Assembly: GCA_031422675.1 (NCBI GenBank)
Contig: JANPMG010000009.1
Span: 33,416-97,415, forward strand
DNA from: JAENVU01 sp031422675
GTDB lineage: Bacteria > Actinomycetota > Acidimicrobiia > IMCC26256 > JAENVU01
Reading direction: 5' to 3'
DNA: 64,000 bases
The stretch's first letter is position 1. Every line of letters begins with the position of its first letter. The translations under genes were made by a program, and so were the position numbers. Below, one piece after another: positions 25,414 through 33,735 of the stretch. Under the pieces are notes generated by a model that was given only the letters and a program-made list of their open reading frames with translations, made no database searches and was not told the origin of the DNA.

Positions 25414-26618
25414 GAGAAATCGCCGACGGGCGGGGGCAACAGGTCGTCCATCTCGGGGTTGTTGAACTCCTCCAGGACCGATCGCTCGAGGCGTTCCAGA
25501 TCGATGACTCCGCCTTTCATCAGCATCGTCGCGATGTCGGGGTTGCTGAGCTGAGGCGTCGCGATGACCGGGACGTCACAGAACTCAGCCGCTTCGCGAT
25601 GGGCGAGGGGAGATCGAGTCAAGAGTCCGCTGACACAGAGCAAGGGAAGACCGAGCTCGAGGAGATGACGGCTCCCGGCGAGAGCACCCATGGCATCGCT
25701 CGCGGCGAAGATCACTCCGTCCACGCAGGACCGGAAGACTTCGCTGCGCAGGAGTTGGGCAGTCTCGGTCTGGAAGAGACCGTCAGCCACTTCGATCACG
25801 ATCTCACTGCAGCCCTGATTCGTCAGATGGTCGACGAGACGAACGAAGTTGTTCTCGATCGTCTCGAACGGGATTCGGAAAGTTGTCGCCAGCCCGACGT
25901 CGGTGAAGTCGGCGACGCAGTGGGCGCCGGCATCGACCATCACCCAGTAGTCGGCCCCCGACCCCGTGCCGGTTGCCTTCGTAGCTCCCGGCCGACCGCC
26001 GGCGAGCCGTGTCCCCCGAACGAGCGACTCCACCGTGGTTGTCTTTCCCGAGTTCATGGCCGTACCGAAGACGGCAATGCTCGGTGGGCGTTCGACCGAC
26101 AGCACGGGCGTATCGAGGGTGAACTGCGACAGGTTGATGGGCGAGCCGTACCGGTCCGCTACGAGGCCCAGCGCACTGATGTCGGTGGCGCGGCGAACTG
26201 CGCCGCTGCGCGACTGAACCGTCGATGCGATCCCTCCCGATGCGACGAGTTGCGTGCGGCCGAGGCGCAGCGGCACGTGTGATTCGAACTGGTCGGTGGC
26301 GTATCGGTCGCCATAGACAACCAGGATCTCGTCTCCCACGTGGAGGCGAGCGCGGCGCCCGGTCGTGAGTTCGATCTTTCCGTGATGGCCGATGCGGTCC
26401 ACCCGAGCGAGCACGACATCTCCGGCACGCGGGCGGATCGCACCGGCGAGCAGCGTGGGCCGGTGTTCCGCGACGAGCCGATCCAGATCAACGTGACGCG
26501 TCGTGAACGCGGCTTTGGCCCGCAAGAGTCGATCCAGCGGAAGCAGCTCGGCCGATGTGTCCCGAACCCATCGGGGCTGGACCACATCGCCCGACGTGCC
26601 ATTGGTCGCAACCGCCAT
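25410..26618 (-). CDS. P-loop NTPase with N-terminal S1-like region (DUF1611-like), function unknown
   Basis: A 402-aa protein that I do not recognise with certainty. Residues ~60-125 (AGDVVLARVDRIGHHGKIEL and GDEILVVYGDRYA) look like a small beta-barrel. Residues 180-400 form a P-loop domain with GTAMNSGKTTT at 185-193, GATKATGTGSGADYWVMVDAG and EIVIEVADGLFQTE, resembling the dethiobiotin-synthetase/DUF1611 type. Start ATG 26618 was chosen for GGGAG 6 nt upstream; GTG 26684 is possible. As first gene before an ABC exporter and CapA it may make or activate the exported material. Enzymes of this fold often use ATP to activate carboxylates, which is only a hint. Confidence 0.7.
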   Translation of the reverse strand: MAVATNGTSGDVVQPRWVRDTSAELLPLDRLLRAKAAFTTRHVDLDRLVAEHRPTLLAGAIRPRAGDVVLARVDRIGHHGKIELTTGRRARLHVGDEILVVYGDRYATDQFESHVPLRLGRTQLVASGGIASTVQSRSGAVRRATDISALGLVADRYGSPINLSQFTLDTPVLSVERPPSIAVFGTAMNSGKTTTVESLVRGTRLAGGRPGATKATGTGSGADYWVMVDAGAHCVADFTDVGLATTFRIPFETIENNFVRLVDHLTNQGCSEIVIEVADGLFQTETAQLLRSEVFRSCVDGVIFAASDAMGALAGSRHLLELGLPLLCVSGLLTRSPLAHREAAEFCDVPVIATPQLSNPDIATMLMKGGVIDLERLERSVLEEFNNPEMDDLLPPPVGDFS

Positions 26619-26821
26619 CTGCTTCTCCCAACCCTTGTCCTGCCTGGTACGTACGCGCTTTTTCCGCGCCAAACGCCCATCCACCCTAGCGAATGACGAA
26701 ACGTAGCCTACTGGACGATCTACACAATCCGCTCACCTACACTGAATGTGGGCGCGCCCTTGATGCTGAGCGATCACGGTGCTCGGGCTCAAACTGGGTT
26801 CGTTGCCGGAGAGGGAGCAGG

Positions 26822-27949
26822 ATGAGTCGATGGAAAACTTTCGGGGCGATGGCGTTCGGCCTCGTGGGGTTGATCTTCGTGGCTGCGTGCGGCAGCAACG
26901 AGTCAGCAGCACCGGTCCCACCGACCGCGACGGCGGCCCCGACGAGCGACACCTCGCTCCCGGGAGGCCGGAGCGTGAGCGATCCACTGGCCCGTACGGT
27001 CGCCGCACTCGTCGAAACTGCGCCGATTGCTCGCAGCGGCGACGCGTCGGAGGACGTGGCGATCTGGATTGATCCGATCGACCCTTCGCGCAGCACCATC
27101 ATCGGGACCGACAGTCGTGGGATCGCGGTGTATGACCTCGGCGGCACCCAGCTCCAGTACCTGCCGGACGGTGAGCTCCACAACGTCGATATCCGGACCG
27201 GGTTCCCGCTCTTGGGGGTTCCCGTGGCCTTGGTGACGGCCGGGAACCGTGCGAACAACACGATCAACATCTACATCGTCAACCCGCTCTCGCGGCTGCT
27301 CGAGAACGTCGCCGCTCGACCGATTCAGCCCACGGCCGTCACCTTCGGTTCATGCATGTACCACAGCAAAGCGAATGGAAAATTCTTCTTCTTCGTCACC
27401 AGCTCGGAAGGGAACGTCGAACAGTGGGAGCTCTTCGAATCGGCGGGGAAAGTGGACGCGCAGAAGGTGCGTGACTTGAGTGTTTCCCCCGGCCAGCAGC
27501 TCGGCGCCTGTGTGGCTGACGACGAGCTGGCTCGCTTCTACGTCGGCGAGAAGAAGAGCGGAATCTGGCGCTACGGAGCGGAACCCGACTCCGCGGAGCC
27601 ACGGGTTCGTGGCGATGCGATCGGCTCGACCGGCCATCTCGTCGCCGACGTCGAGGGACTCACCATTGCCTATGGCCCGGGCAACGCCGGGTACCTGATC
27701 GCGTCGAGCGAAGGAAACAACTCCTACTCCGTCTACGAACGCGCCGGCATCAACCAGTTTGTGCAGCGGTTCGACATCAGGGGCGGCGGAATCGACGGCG
27801 CCGAGGACACCGACGGCATCGACGTGACCACCGCGAGTCTGGGCCCGATGTTTCCCACCGGCATCTTCGTCGCCCAGGACGCCAGCAACGACGGTGGGAA
27901 TCAGAACTTCAAGATCGTGCCCTGGGGGAGCGTCGCCGTCGACGGCTGA
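26822..27949 (+). CDS. Beta-propeller phytase lipoprotein
   Basis: A 375-aa exported 3-phytase-like phosphatase that removes phosphate from inositol hexakisphosphate using Ca2+. Signal peptide MSRWKTFGAMAFGLVGLIFVAAC has lipobox FVAAC. The propeller signature DVAIWIDPIDPSRSTIIGTD with GIAVYDLGGTQLQYL matches BPP phytases, and the calcium/substrate-binding repeats continue (DVEGLTIAYGPGNAGYLIASSEG, GAEDTDGIDV). GGAGAGGGAGCAGG precedes ATG 26822; the open frame extends upstream without a better start. It is divergent from the P-loop operon. No Pho-box was identified. Confidence 0.9.
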   Translation: MSRWKTFGAMAFGLVGLIFVAACGSNESAAPVPPTATAAPTSDTSLPGGRSVSDPLARTVAALVETAPIARSGDASEDVAIWIDPIDPSRSTIIGTDSRGIAVYDLGGTQLQYLPDGELHNVDIRTGFPLLGVPVALVTAGNRANNTINIYIVNPLSRLLENVAARPIQPTAVTFGSCMYHSKANGKFFFFVTSSEGNVEQWELFESAGKVDAQKVRDLSVSPGQQLGACVADDELARFYVGEKKSGIWRYGAEPDSAEPRVRGDAIGSTGHLVADVEGLTIAYGPGNAGYLIASSEGNNSYSVYERAGINQFVQRFDIRGGGIDGAEDTDGIDVTTASLGPMFPTGIFVAQDASNDGGNQNFKIVPWGSVAVDG

Positions 27950-27998
27950 CGAGCAGCCCGAGCCACGGTCGTCCGAGCACCAGTCACCCGAACACCAG

Positions 27999-29141
27999 TC
28001 ACCCGAACAGGATCCTCGCCGCGGCCGGGACCATCCCGCCGTTCGAATGCGCGACCCCCGGAACGGTCTGGAGCATCCAGCCGAAGGGGGTGCCGAGTGA
28101 GCGCGCCGTCGTCAGCCCGGCTTGGAAAAAGAACGAACCGCGAGCGAGCCGGTGCAGGCCCTGGCGATCCGCGCCTGCCGTGTGGCGGAGGTCCGGGTCG
28201 GCGGGGTTCGTGTCGTTCTCGCCGAGCAGAACTGCGACGGGCAGTGCGAGCGTGCGCCGCAGACCGGCGTCCGTGACCGGTCCACCGCGTAGCCCGTAAG
28301 GAAACGCGACGCCGAGCTCCGGTGCGGTGTACCAACCGGCGTTGGCGACGACCGCACGCTTGACCCGATGGTTCGGCGTCAAGAACAAGAATCGGTGGAC
28401 GAACTGCGCGCCGGCCGAGTGCCCGTACATGAAGTAGCCGTCGGTTCGGTTTCCGGTATCCGCTTGCACGAAATCGAAGAGCGGCTCGATCGCGGCGTAG
28501 CTCCAGCGACTCGGCGGCTCGGACTCCACATTGCCGAGGTTGTAGGCATCACTGCCGGGATAGCTCGCCTCGGAGAACTCCGGAACGATCAGAAGCGCGC
28601 CGGCACGGCGCGCTTCGTCCAACCAGCTGTTTCGGTAGGACTCGCCCGTTCTCCCCTGTCCGTGCATGACGACGATGACTTTGGCGGTGGTCAACTCCCT
28701 CGCCGGCGCGTCGTACCAGACCCTCAATGGTCGGTCGGCCAGCGGCGCGTAGCCGCGGAACTCGAACGATCCGGTCGAACCGGGAACGATCGACGAGAAG
28801 CTCGGTGGCGACGGTGCCGGGATCGGCGCCGGCGGTGAAGTCGTGCCGTTCGAGATCCCGCCCGTCGTCGGTGGGGTCGGCTGCGGAACAACCGTTGTCG
28901 GCGACGTCGTGGTGGTTGGCGCCGAGCGCGAAACCCGATGGGGGTGACGGTGTCGGCGTTGACGCCGGGCGTTGGTCAGCGCCGAGCCGGTGGAGCGCTG
29001 AGGCGCGTGTGCACTCACCGCGTTGGCATTCGCAGCGGCTTCCAGCGTCGGTCCGTCGATCTGGCCCACCGGGAGGAGCACCGCCAGGGCGAGGATGCCG
29101 ATCGCTACCCGGCGAGGTGCCGCTGGTCCGCCACTGCGCAT
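27999..29141 (-). CDS. Secreted alpha/beta hydrolase (paralogue of the 21479-22474 gene)
   Basis: A 380-aa protein: N-terminal hydrophobic segment (RRVAIGILALAVLLPVGQ), a ~100-residue Ser/Thr/Pro-rich linker with a basic RRQRRHRHPHR patch, then the hydrolase domain. Motifs are VIVVMHGQGRTGESYRN, YFMYGHSAGAQFVHRFL and VPGVAHSNGG, nearly matching its paralogue. Unlike that protein it has no lipobox Cys, so it is either secreted or membrane-tethered by its N-terminal helix. ATG 29141 has GGGAG 6 nt upstream; a GTG seven codons earlier is less likely. Upstream 150 nt to the next gene contain no feature I can define. Confidence 0.82.
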   Translation of the reverse strand: MRSGGPAAPRRVAIGILALAVLLPVGQIDGPTLEAAANANAVSAHAPQRSTGSALTNARRQRRHRHPHRVSRSAPTTTTSPTTVVPQPTPPTTGGISNGTTSPPAPIPAPSPPSFSSIVPGSTGSFEFRGYAPLADRPLRVWYDAPARELTTAKVIVVMHGQGRTGESYRNSWLDEARRAGALLIVPEFSEASYPGSDAYNLGNVESEPPSRWSYAAIEPLFDFVQADTGNRTDGYFMYGHSAGAQFVHRFLFLTPNHRVKRAVVANAGWYTAPELGVAFPYGLRGGPVTDAGLRRTLALPVAVLLGENDTNPADPDLRHTAGADRQGLHRLARGSFFFQAGLTTARSLGTPFGWMLQTVPGVAHSNGGMVPAAARILFG

Positions 29142-29291
29142 AAATGTCTCCCGACCAAACACCGAGGAATGCTGGATCGGGAAAGCCCCAACCCCGCCTC
29201 AGTAAATGTCGACAGGTACGGCGCAAAAACTTGAATGAGGTCCCGTACTCAAGCGCCGCGCGCCGACGCTGCGGGCGGTCCCGCGGCTGTT

Positions 29292-30227
29292 CTAGGGCCG
29301 GCCGGCGGAGCCGCGAGTGCGAGGGGTCGACGCGTTGTCCGAACCTGCCTCGGCCTCCGGCGCGGCGTGGTCGGTGCCGGTCACGTTCTTGTTGTCGCTC
29401 GCATCCGATCCGGTCCCGATGCCACCGGTATCGGGCGCGCCGACCGGCGTGGATTGATCATCGCCTTGGCGGCCGTGGTCCTGTCCCGATGCGCCGGAAC
29501 CGCGCGTGGACGGCTGCTCGGCCGGGCCTCGCTCCGCAACCTTCGGTCGGTCGGCCGGCGGCTGGCCGTTGTCGTGACGGTTCGCCAACACATCGGCGCA
29601 GTACTCCTTCACCAGCTGCCCATCGGCACGGGCCGCGCGGCGCAGGTTCGTGAACGCGGTGGAGGTCGCACTCTCGCCGCGATCTGCGTCGGTGCGATTG
29701 CGCGCGGCCCACGCCACGCAGAGACCCTGCTTTGCGGGGCCGGCGGCGTCAGGGCCGACGGGCGCATCGGCCCGATGATCGCGCTCGGAGTCCGTGACTC
29801 GATCCGATTCGTGCGAATCAGGATTCGGGACATCGACGTTCACGTGTGACAGCGCGGCCGCGACGGTGGATTGGGCTGCGTCGGGCAATGATCCCGTCGC
29901 CGCCGCTGCAGTGGCGCCGACGAGCACCAGCGCGGTCGCGAGACTCGCGGCGCGGGCTGAGATACGACGAGAGTTCATGTGGGTACCCTTCAGGGAGTCG
30001 AGACGGGTCGGCGCGGCGCGTACCGCAGCGGCAATTGATGCCACGGCCTCCTGCTCACCGGCTCCGTCCGACGTCGTTGGCGATCGGAGCGCGGCGAGCA
30101 ACCACCCGACCGACTCAGGAACGGCAGGATCGCCCGGCGCGGCTTCACCGGCGAGGAGCCGGTCGGCGGCGGATGCGGAGGAGCCGGAAACGGTCATGGC
30201 TTCGGTAGAATCGTCCGAACCAGTCAT
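29292..30227 (-). CDS. Probable anti-sigma-type single-pass membrane protein
   Basis: A 311-aa protein. An acidic N-terminal cytosolic part (residues 1-84) precedes one membrane helix (ISARAASLATALVLVGATAAAATG). Outside is a low-complexity Asp/Gly/Pro/Ser-rich domain with one conserved-looking Cys pair (LCVAWAA, EYCADV). No HxxxCxxC zinc motif is seen. Its start overlaps the stop of the sigma factor gene by 4 bp (ATGA), the usual sigma/anti-sigma arrangement, so an inhibitory partner role is inferred from context and topology only. Confidence 0.65.
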   Translation of the reverse strand: MTGSDDSTEAMTVSGSSASAADRLLAGEAAPGDPAVPESVGWLLAALRSPTTSDGAGEQEAVASIAAAVRAAPTRLDSLKGTHMNSRRISARAASLATALVLVGATAAAATGSLPDAAQSTVAAALSHVNVDVPNPDSHESDRVTDSERDHRADAPVGPDAAGPAKQGLCVAWAARNRTDADRGESATSTAFTNLRRAARADGQLVKEYCADVLANRHDNGQPPADRPKVAERGPAEQPSTRGSGASGQDHGRQGDDQSTPVGAPDTGGIGTGSDASDNKNVTGTDHAAPEAEAGSDNASTPRTRGSAGRP

Positions 30228-30823
30228 CGCGTTACACGCTTCTCGCCGAGTATCCGCTCGAGCCGGCGCAGCGCTCGATGCTGAATCACCCGCACGGTCC
30301 CCGGTCGCTTCCGAACCAGCGCCGCGACCTGATCCACATCGAGGCCGGCAACCACCCGCAGGAGCACGATCTCAGCGTGGTCGTGCGGCAGCCACCGGCG
30401 TACGAACGCCACGGCGGCATCGCCATCCATGGCCTCGAGGACGATCGCCTGCGGATCCGCGGCCGCGTCGGGACGGTCGAGGTCTTCGACCGGCGCGACA
30501 TCGGTTCGCCGGCGCGCCAAGGTCCGTCGGAGGTCGGCGAGCCGGCGGCGGGCGATCGAGAAGACCCACGCGCGGAACGCGATCTCGTCGCCCTCGAACG
30601 CGTGAAGACGCTGCGCGACCGCGAGCCAGACCTCGCTCTCGAGATCTTCGGCCGCGCCCCCGGCACGCGCTCCGAAATAACCCCGAAGCCGAGGATGGAG
30701 GTCGCGGTACAGCACCGCAACCGCCCAGTCCTCACCCGCCCGTGCGGCGGCGAGGACTTCACCAAACTCGACCACCGGCTCCACCTGAGAGGTCTCGACC
30801 GGCCCGGCCCCGTACTGAACCAC
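30224..30823 (-). CDS. ECF-type RNA polymerase sigma factor
   Basis: A 199-aa extracytoplasmic-function sigma factor. Region 2 spans about residues 38-105 (YRDLHPRLRGYFGARAGGAAEDLESEVWLAV and FRAWVFSIARRRLADLRR); region 4 is at about 145-190 (LPHDHAEIVLLRVVAGLDVDQVAALVRKRPGTVRVIQHRAL). The AEDLESEVW segment replaces the common AEDLVQDTF. Start GTG 30823. It is followed directly by a membrane protein likely to hold it inactive. It lies downstream of the LLM oxidoreductase gene, with 29 nt between. Confidence 0.88.
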   Translation of the reverse strand: MVQYGAGPVETSQVEPVVEFGEVLAAARAGEDWAVAVLYRDLHPRLRGYFGARAGGAAEDLESEVWLAVAQRLHAFEGDEIAFRAWVFSIARRRLADLRRTLARRRTDVAPVEDLDRPDAAADPQAIVLEAMDGDAAVAFVRRWLPHDHAEIVLLRVVAGLDVDQVAALVRKRPGTVRVIQHRALRRLERILGEKRVTR

Positions 30824-30852
30824 CCGGCCGCCCGCAGGGACGCATCGAGTGG

Positions 30853-31824
30853 TCAGACTTCCCGGTCTCCGGCGGCGGGCTCGAACGCGGCGGCCAGTTC
30901 GGAATATGCGTCGAGGGCGCCCGCGTAGGAGTCCGGGACGGGGACGTGAGCGAGGAAGTCGGTCACGCCCGCGTCGGCGAGGCGCGCCGCGCCGTCCATG
31001 GCGGCGGCGAGGTCGAGTGACTGATCCGGCCGGCGCGGTATCGGCAACGGGGCCAGCACCGCGAGGGCCGCTCCGTCACCGCCGGCTTGATCGACGGCCG
31101 CGCGCATTCGAGGGATACCGGTCACCGGGTCGGCGGCGTCCTGACCCCACGGGATCCAGCCACTTCCGAATCGGGCCAGGCGGCGCGCCACGGCGCCGTT
31201 GGCCCGTCCGCTCACCCAGATCGGCACGCCGCCCGTTTGAACCGGCTTGGGCATCGAGTGGATCGCCTCGAAGCGAAGATCCGGTGACTCGAAGTTCGCG
31301 CGCTGTTCACGCCACAGGGTCTGACAGACCGACAGGCTCTGATCGAGGAGCCGTCCACGGGCGCCGAAGTCGAGGCCGGCCGCTTCGTACTCCTCCCGCT
31401 GCCAGCCGATACCGACACCGAGGTCGACGCGGCCGTTCGACAGAACGTCGAGTGTGGCCAACTGCTTCGCGAGCACAACCGGGGTGCGGAGCGCGGCGAG
31501 CAGGATGTAGGTGCCGAGCCGTACGCGCGTCGTCTGCGCGGCGACCACGGTCAGGACGGTGAGCGGTTCCAGCCAGTGCCCGTCCGGGCCGGTGGGTTGG
31601 CGCCCGCCGTCGACTCCGCCGACCTCGGGGTCGGCGTAGGCCTCCAGGTTCTCTCCGAACGCCACGTGGTCGGACACGACGATGCGGTCGATCCCGGCGT
31701 CGTCCGCAGCGCGCGCTTGTTCGAAGATCGGCGCCCAGGTCTCAGGGGCCTCCGCCGCAAAGGTGCGGAGCGACACGGTGAGTCGCCGCGCGCTCACGAT
31801 GGCCGACTGCGTTGGTTGAGACAC
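30853..31824 (-). CDS. LLM-class (luciferase-like) oxidoreductase, probably F420-dependent
   Basis: A 323-aa TIM-barrel enzyme of the bacterial luciferase superfamily. Motifs: FEQARAADDAGIDRIVVSDHVAFG, RVRLGTYILLAALRTPVVLAKQLATLDVLSNGRVDLGVGIGWQREEY, and PIWVSGRANGAVARRLARFGSGW. The GVGIGWQREEY stretch and short TIM-barrel layout are typical of actinobacterial F420-using members. Start GTG 31824 has GGGAG 8 nt upstream. Substrate unknown; such enzymes oxidise alcohols or reduce activated alkenes. Confidence 0.9.
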   Translation of the reverse strand: MSQPTQSAIVSARRLTVSLRTFAAEAPETWAPIFEQARAADDAGIDRIVVSDHVAFGENLEAYADPEVGGVDGGRQPTGPDGHWLEPLTVLTVVAAQTTRVRLGTYILLAALRTPVVLAKQLATLDVLSNGRVDLGVGIGWQREEYEAAGLDFGARGRLLDQSLSVCQTLWREQRANFESPDLRFEAIHSMPKPVQTGGVPIWVSGRANGAVARRLARFGSGWIPWGQDAADPVTGIPRMRAAVDQAGGDGAALAVLAPLPIPRRPDQSLDLAAAMDGAARLADAGVTDFLAHVPVPDSYAGALDAYSELAAAFEPAAGDREV

Positions 31825-31880
31825 ATGACTTCTCCCGATGGTCAGGGCTTCGGATGATCAGAGTGTTGAGCGCGAGTCGC

Positions 31881-32942
31881 CTATCCCCTCGCCCGCTTGG
31901 CGTGCTGGTGCCGATGATGCGCGTCGCTCACATGCGCGTGCTCGTGCACGAGGTGCTCGTGTTCGTGCGGATGACTGTGCGGTGCCGCCGGGTCGAGCCG
32001 GGGTGGATGATCGTGCTGATGATGTTCGTCGTGCACATGGCGATGGTCGTGTTGCATCGGCTGGTGGCGGTGTCGGTGTTCGTGGTGATCGCCCACCAGC
32101 AGTACGGCTCCGGCGGCCATGGCGCCGGCGGCCAGGAGATCGAGCCGGTTCCACGAATCGCCGAGCAACGGCACCGCGAGCACCGCACCAGCAAACGGCG
32201 CGGTGGCAAAGATCGCGGCCTCGCGTGCCGCGCCGAGCAGCCGCAACGCATACGCGTCGAGCACGACGCTGATCCCGTACGCGAGAGCCCCGAGCGCAAG
32301 CGCCCCACCGATCGCACCCAACGGCGGGCCGGACTCGCCACGCACCAGCGCGATGGAGATGTTGACCATGGCGGCGACACCCGTCTTGACCGCAACGATC
32401 TGGAACGGATCCCGTCCGGAAATGGACTGGGTCAGGTTGTTGTCGACGGCCCACGCGAGGCACGCCAGGCCGATGAGGACGACACCCAATCCGTCGATCG
32501 TCCCCGCGCCACCGCGGAACCCGATGAGCGCCGACCCCGCGAAGATCGCCACCGTTCCGAGCCCGGCCCGGCGACCGAGATGCTCGCGCATGACCCAGAC
32601 CCCGACCATCAGGGTCAACGGCCCTTCGAGGTTCAGCAGCAGCGAGCCCGATACGCCGGTCACCCGCTCGAGCCCGAACATCAGGAGCACCGGCGCGACG
32701 ATCCCACCGGTCACGACGACGACGCCGAGGCGCGGCAGATCCGAACGTCGGAGTCCGGCTTCGTGGCGCCGGGGACGCGTGGCGAGCAGCGGCGCGACCG
32801 CAACGAACGCGCCGAGGTAGAGCAACCCGGCCAACAGCTGGGGGCCGACGGAGTCCAGCAACACCTTCGAGAACGGTGCGCTGGCGCCGAACAACAGCGC
32901 GGCGGCGAGACCGATCGGGTAACCGGATCGTCCCTCGCGCAC
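31881..32942 (-). CDS. EamA/DMT-family transporter with extreme His-rich C-terminus
   Basis: A 353-aa inner-membrane protein. Ten predicted helices fill residues 1-285 in two EamA repeats (YPIGLAAALLFGASAPFSKVLL; VLIGLACLAWAVDNNLTQ and LDLLAAGAMAAGAVLLV). The last ~70 residues (from GDHHEHRHRHQ onward) contain about 25 histidines with Asp/Glu, a likely cytosolic metal-binding tail. EamA proteins usually export metabolites; the tail suggests metal sensing or metal efflux (inference). It lies between an alpha/beta hydrolase and the LLM gene on the same strand, 31 nt after the former. Confidence 0.88.
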   Translation of the reverse strand: MREGRSGYPIGLAAALLFGASAPFSKVLLDSVGPQLLAGLLYLGAFVAVAPLLATRPRRHEAGLRRSDLPRLGVVVVTGGIVAPVLLMFGLERVTGVSGSLLLNLEGPLTLMVGVWVMREHLGRRAGLGTVAIFAGSALIGFRGGAGTIDGLGVVLIGLACLAWAVDNNLTQSISGRDPFQIVAVKTGVAAMVNISIALVRGESGPPLGAIGGALALGALAYGISVVLDAYALRLLGAAREAAIFATAPFAGAVLAVPLLGDSWNRLDLLAAGAMAAGAVLLVGDHHEHRHRHQPMQHDHRHVHDEHHQHDHPPRLDPAAPHSHPHEHEHLVHEHAHVSDAHHRHQHAKRARG

Positions 32943-32973
32943 CGCTCGAAGCTACCCGCCCCCAACCCGCCAA

Positions 32974-33726
32974 TCAGCGCTCGTATCGCGCCTCAGGGGG
33001 AGCATTTCGCGTGTCGGTTCGGGAGTTCGGCGAGATACCGGGCTCGGCGGCACCGATTCCGGCGGTCGACGATCCCGTCAGCATCGCCGCCACCGCGTCG
33101 GCCGCGAGTCGATGCCACGTCGCCGCCCGCCGCAGCATCGTGTGGCCGGTATGCGCAAGCCGAAGCGAGACCACCTCGCGCGCCACCGTTGCGGTCTTCG
33201 CTGCGAACCGTGCGGTCGCGTCGGGACTGGTCGTGCGATCGTTCGCCCCATGAAGCAACACCACCCGCAGATCCGCGAGCTGAACGTGGGGTTCACCCTC
33301 GGGGATCCACGGCGCGAGACCGACGACGCCGGCGACGTGGGCCAGTCCACCGGCCCGCAGCGCGGCCCGGCCACCCATGGAATGACCGACGAGCACGATC
33401 GGCACCGACCCGAACCGGGCTTCGATCACCCGGACAGCGAAGGCAACGTCGTCGACGGGGTCGGCGTGATTCCAACCGCGGTGCCGGTACCGAACGAGCA
33501 CGATTGCGCGGTCCGGAACTGCACGCCGGATCGCTCGGACGAACGGCTTCATTCGGAGAACGACCAGGCTGGATTCGCGCACCCGATCCGTGCCTCGCTC
33601 ACGACCTCCGGGGAGCACGATCACGACCGAGCGAACGGCCCCGTCGGGGAGATCGATCGATAGCTGCGGTTCGTCTCCGTCCACCCTCGTCACGGTCGAC
33701 AGTCTTCCCGCAATCGAGATCCCCAA
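32974..33726 (-). CDS. Alpha/beta hydrolase
   Basis: A 250-aa cytosolic hydrolase. Strand VRSVVIVLPGG gives the oxyanion region, VPIVLVGHSMGGRAAL the nucleophile elbow, VVLLHGANDRTTSPDATARF the acid, and LRLAHTGHTMLRRA the His. The start is TTG 33726 or the in-frame GTG at 33693, which would give a shorter N-terminus. It begins 9 nt after the multicopper oxidase stop, so the two are probably co-transcribed. Substrate unknown. Confidence 0.78.
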   Translation of the reverse strand: MGISIAGRLSTVTRVDGDEPQLSIDLPDGAVRSVVIVLPGGRERGTDRVRESSLVVLRMKPFVRAIRRAVPDRAIVLVRYRHRGWNHADPVDDVAFAVRVIEARFGSVPIVLVGHSMGGRAALRAGGLAHVAGVVGLAPWIPEGEPHVQLADLRVVLLHGANDRTTSPDATARFAAKTATVAREVVSLRLAHTGHTMLRRAATWHRLAADAVAAMLTGSSTAGIGAAEPGISPNSRTDTRNAPPEARYER

Positions 33727-33735
33727 CCGCCGCGG

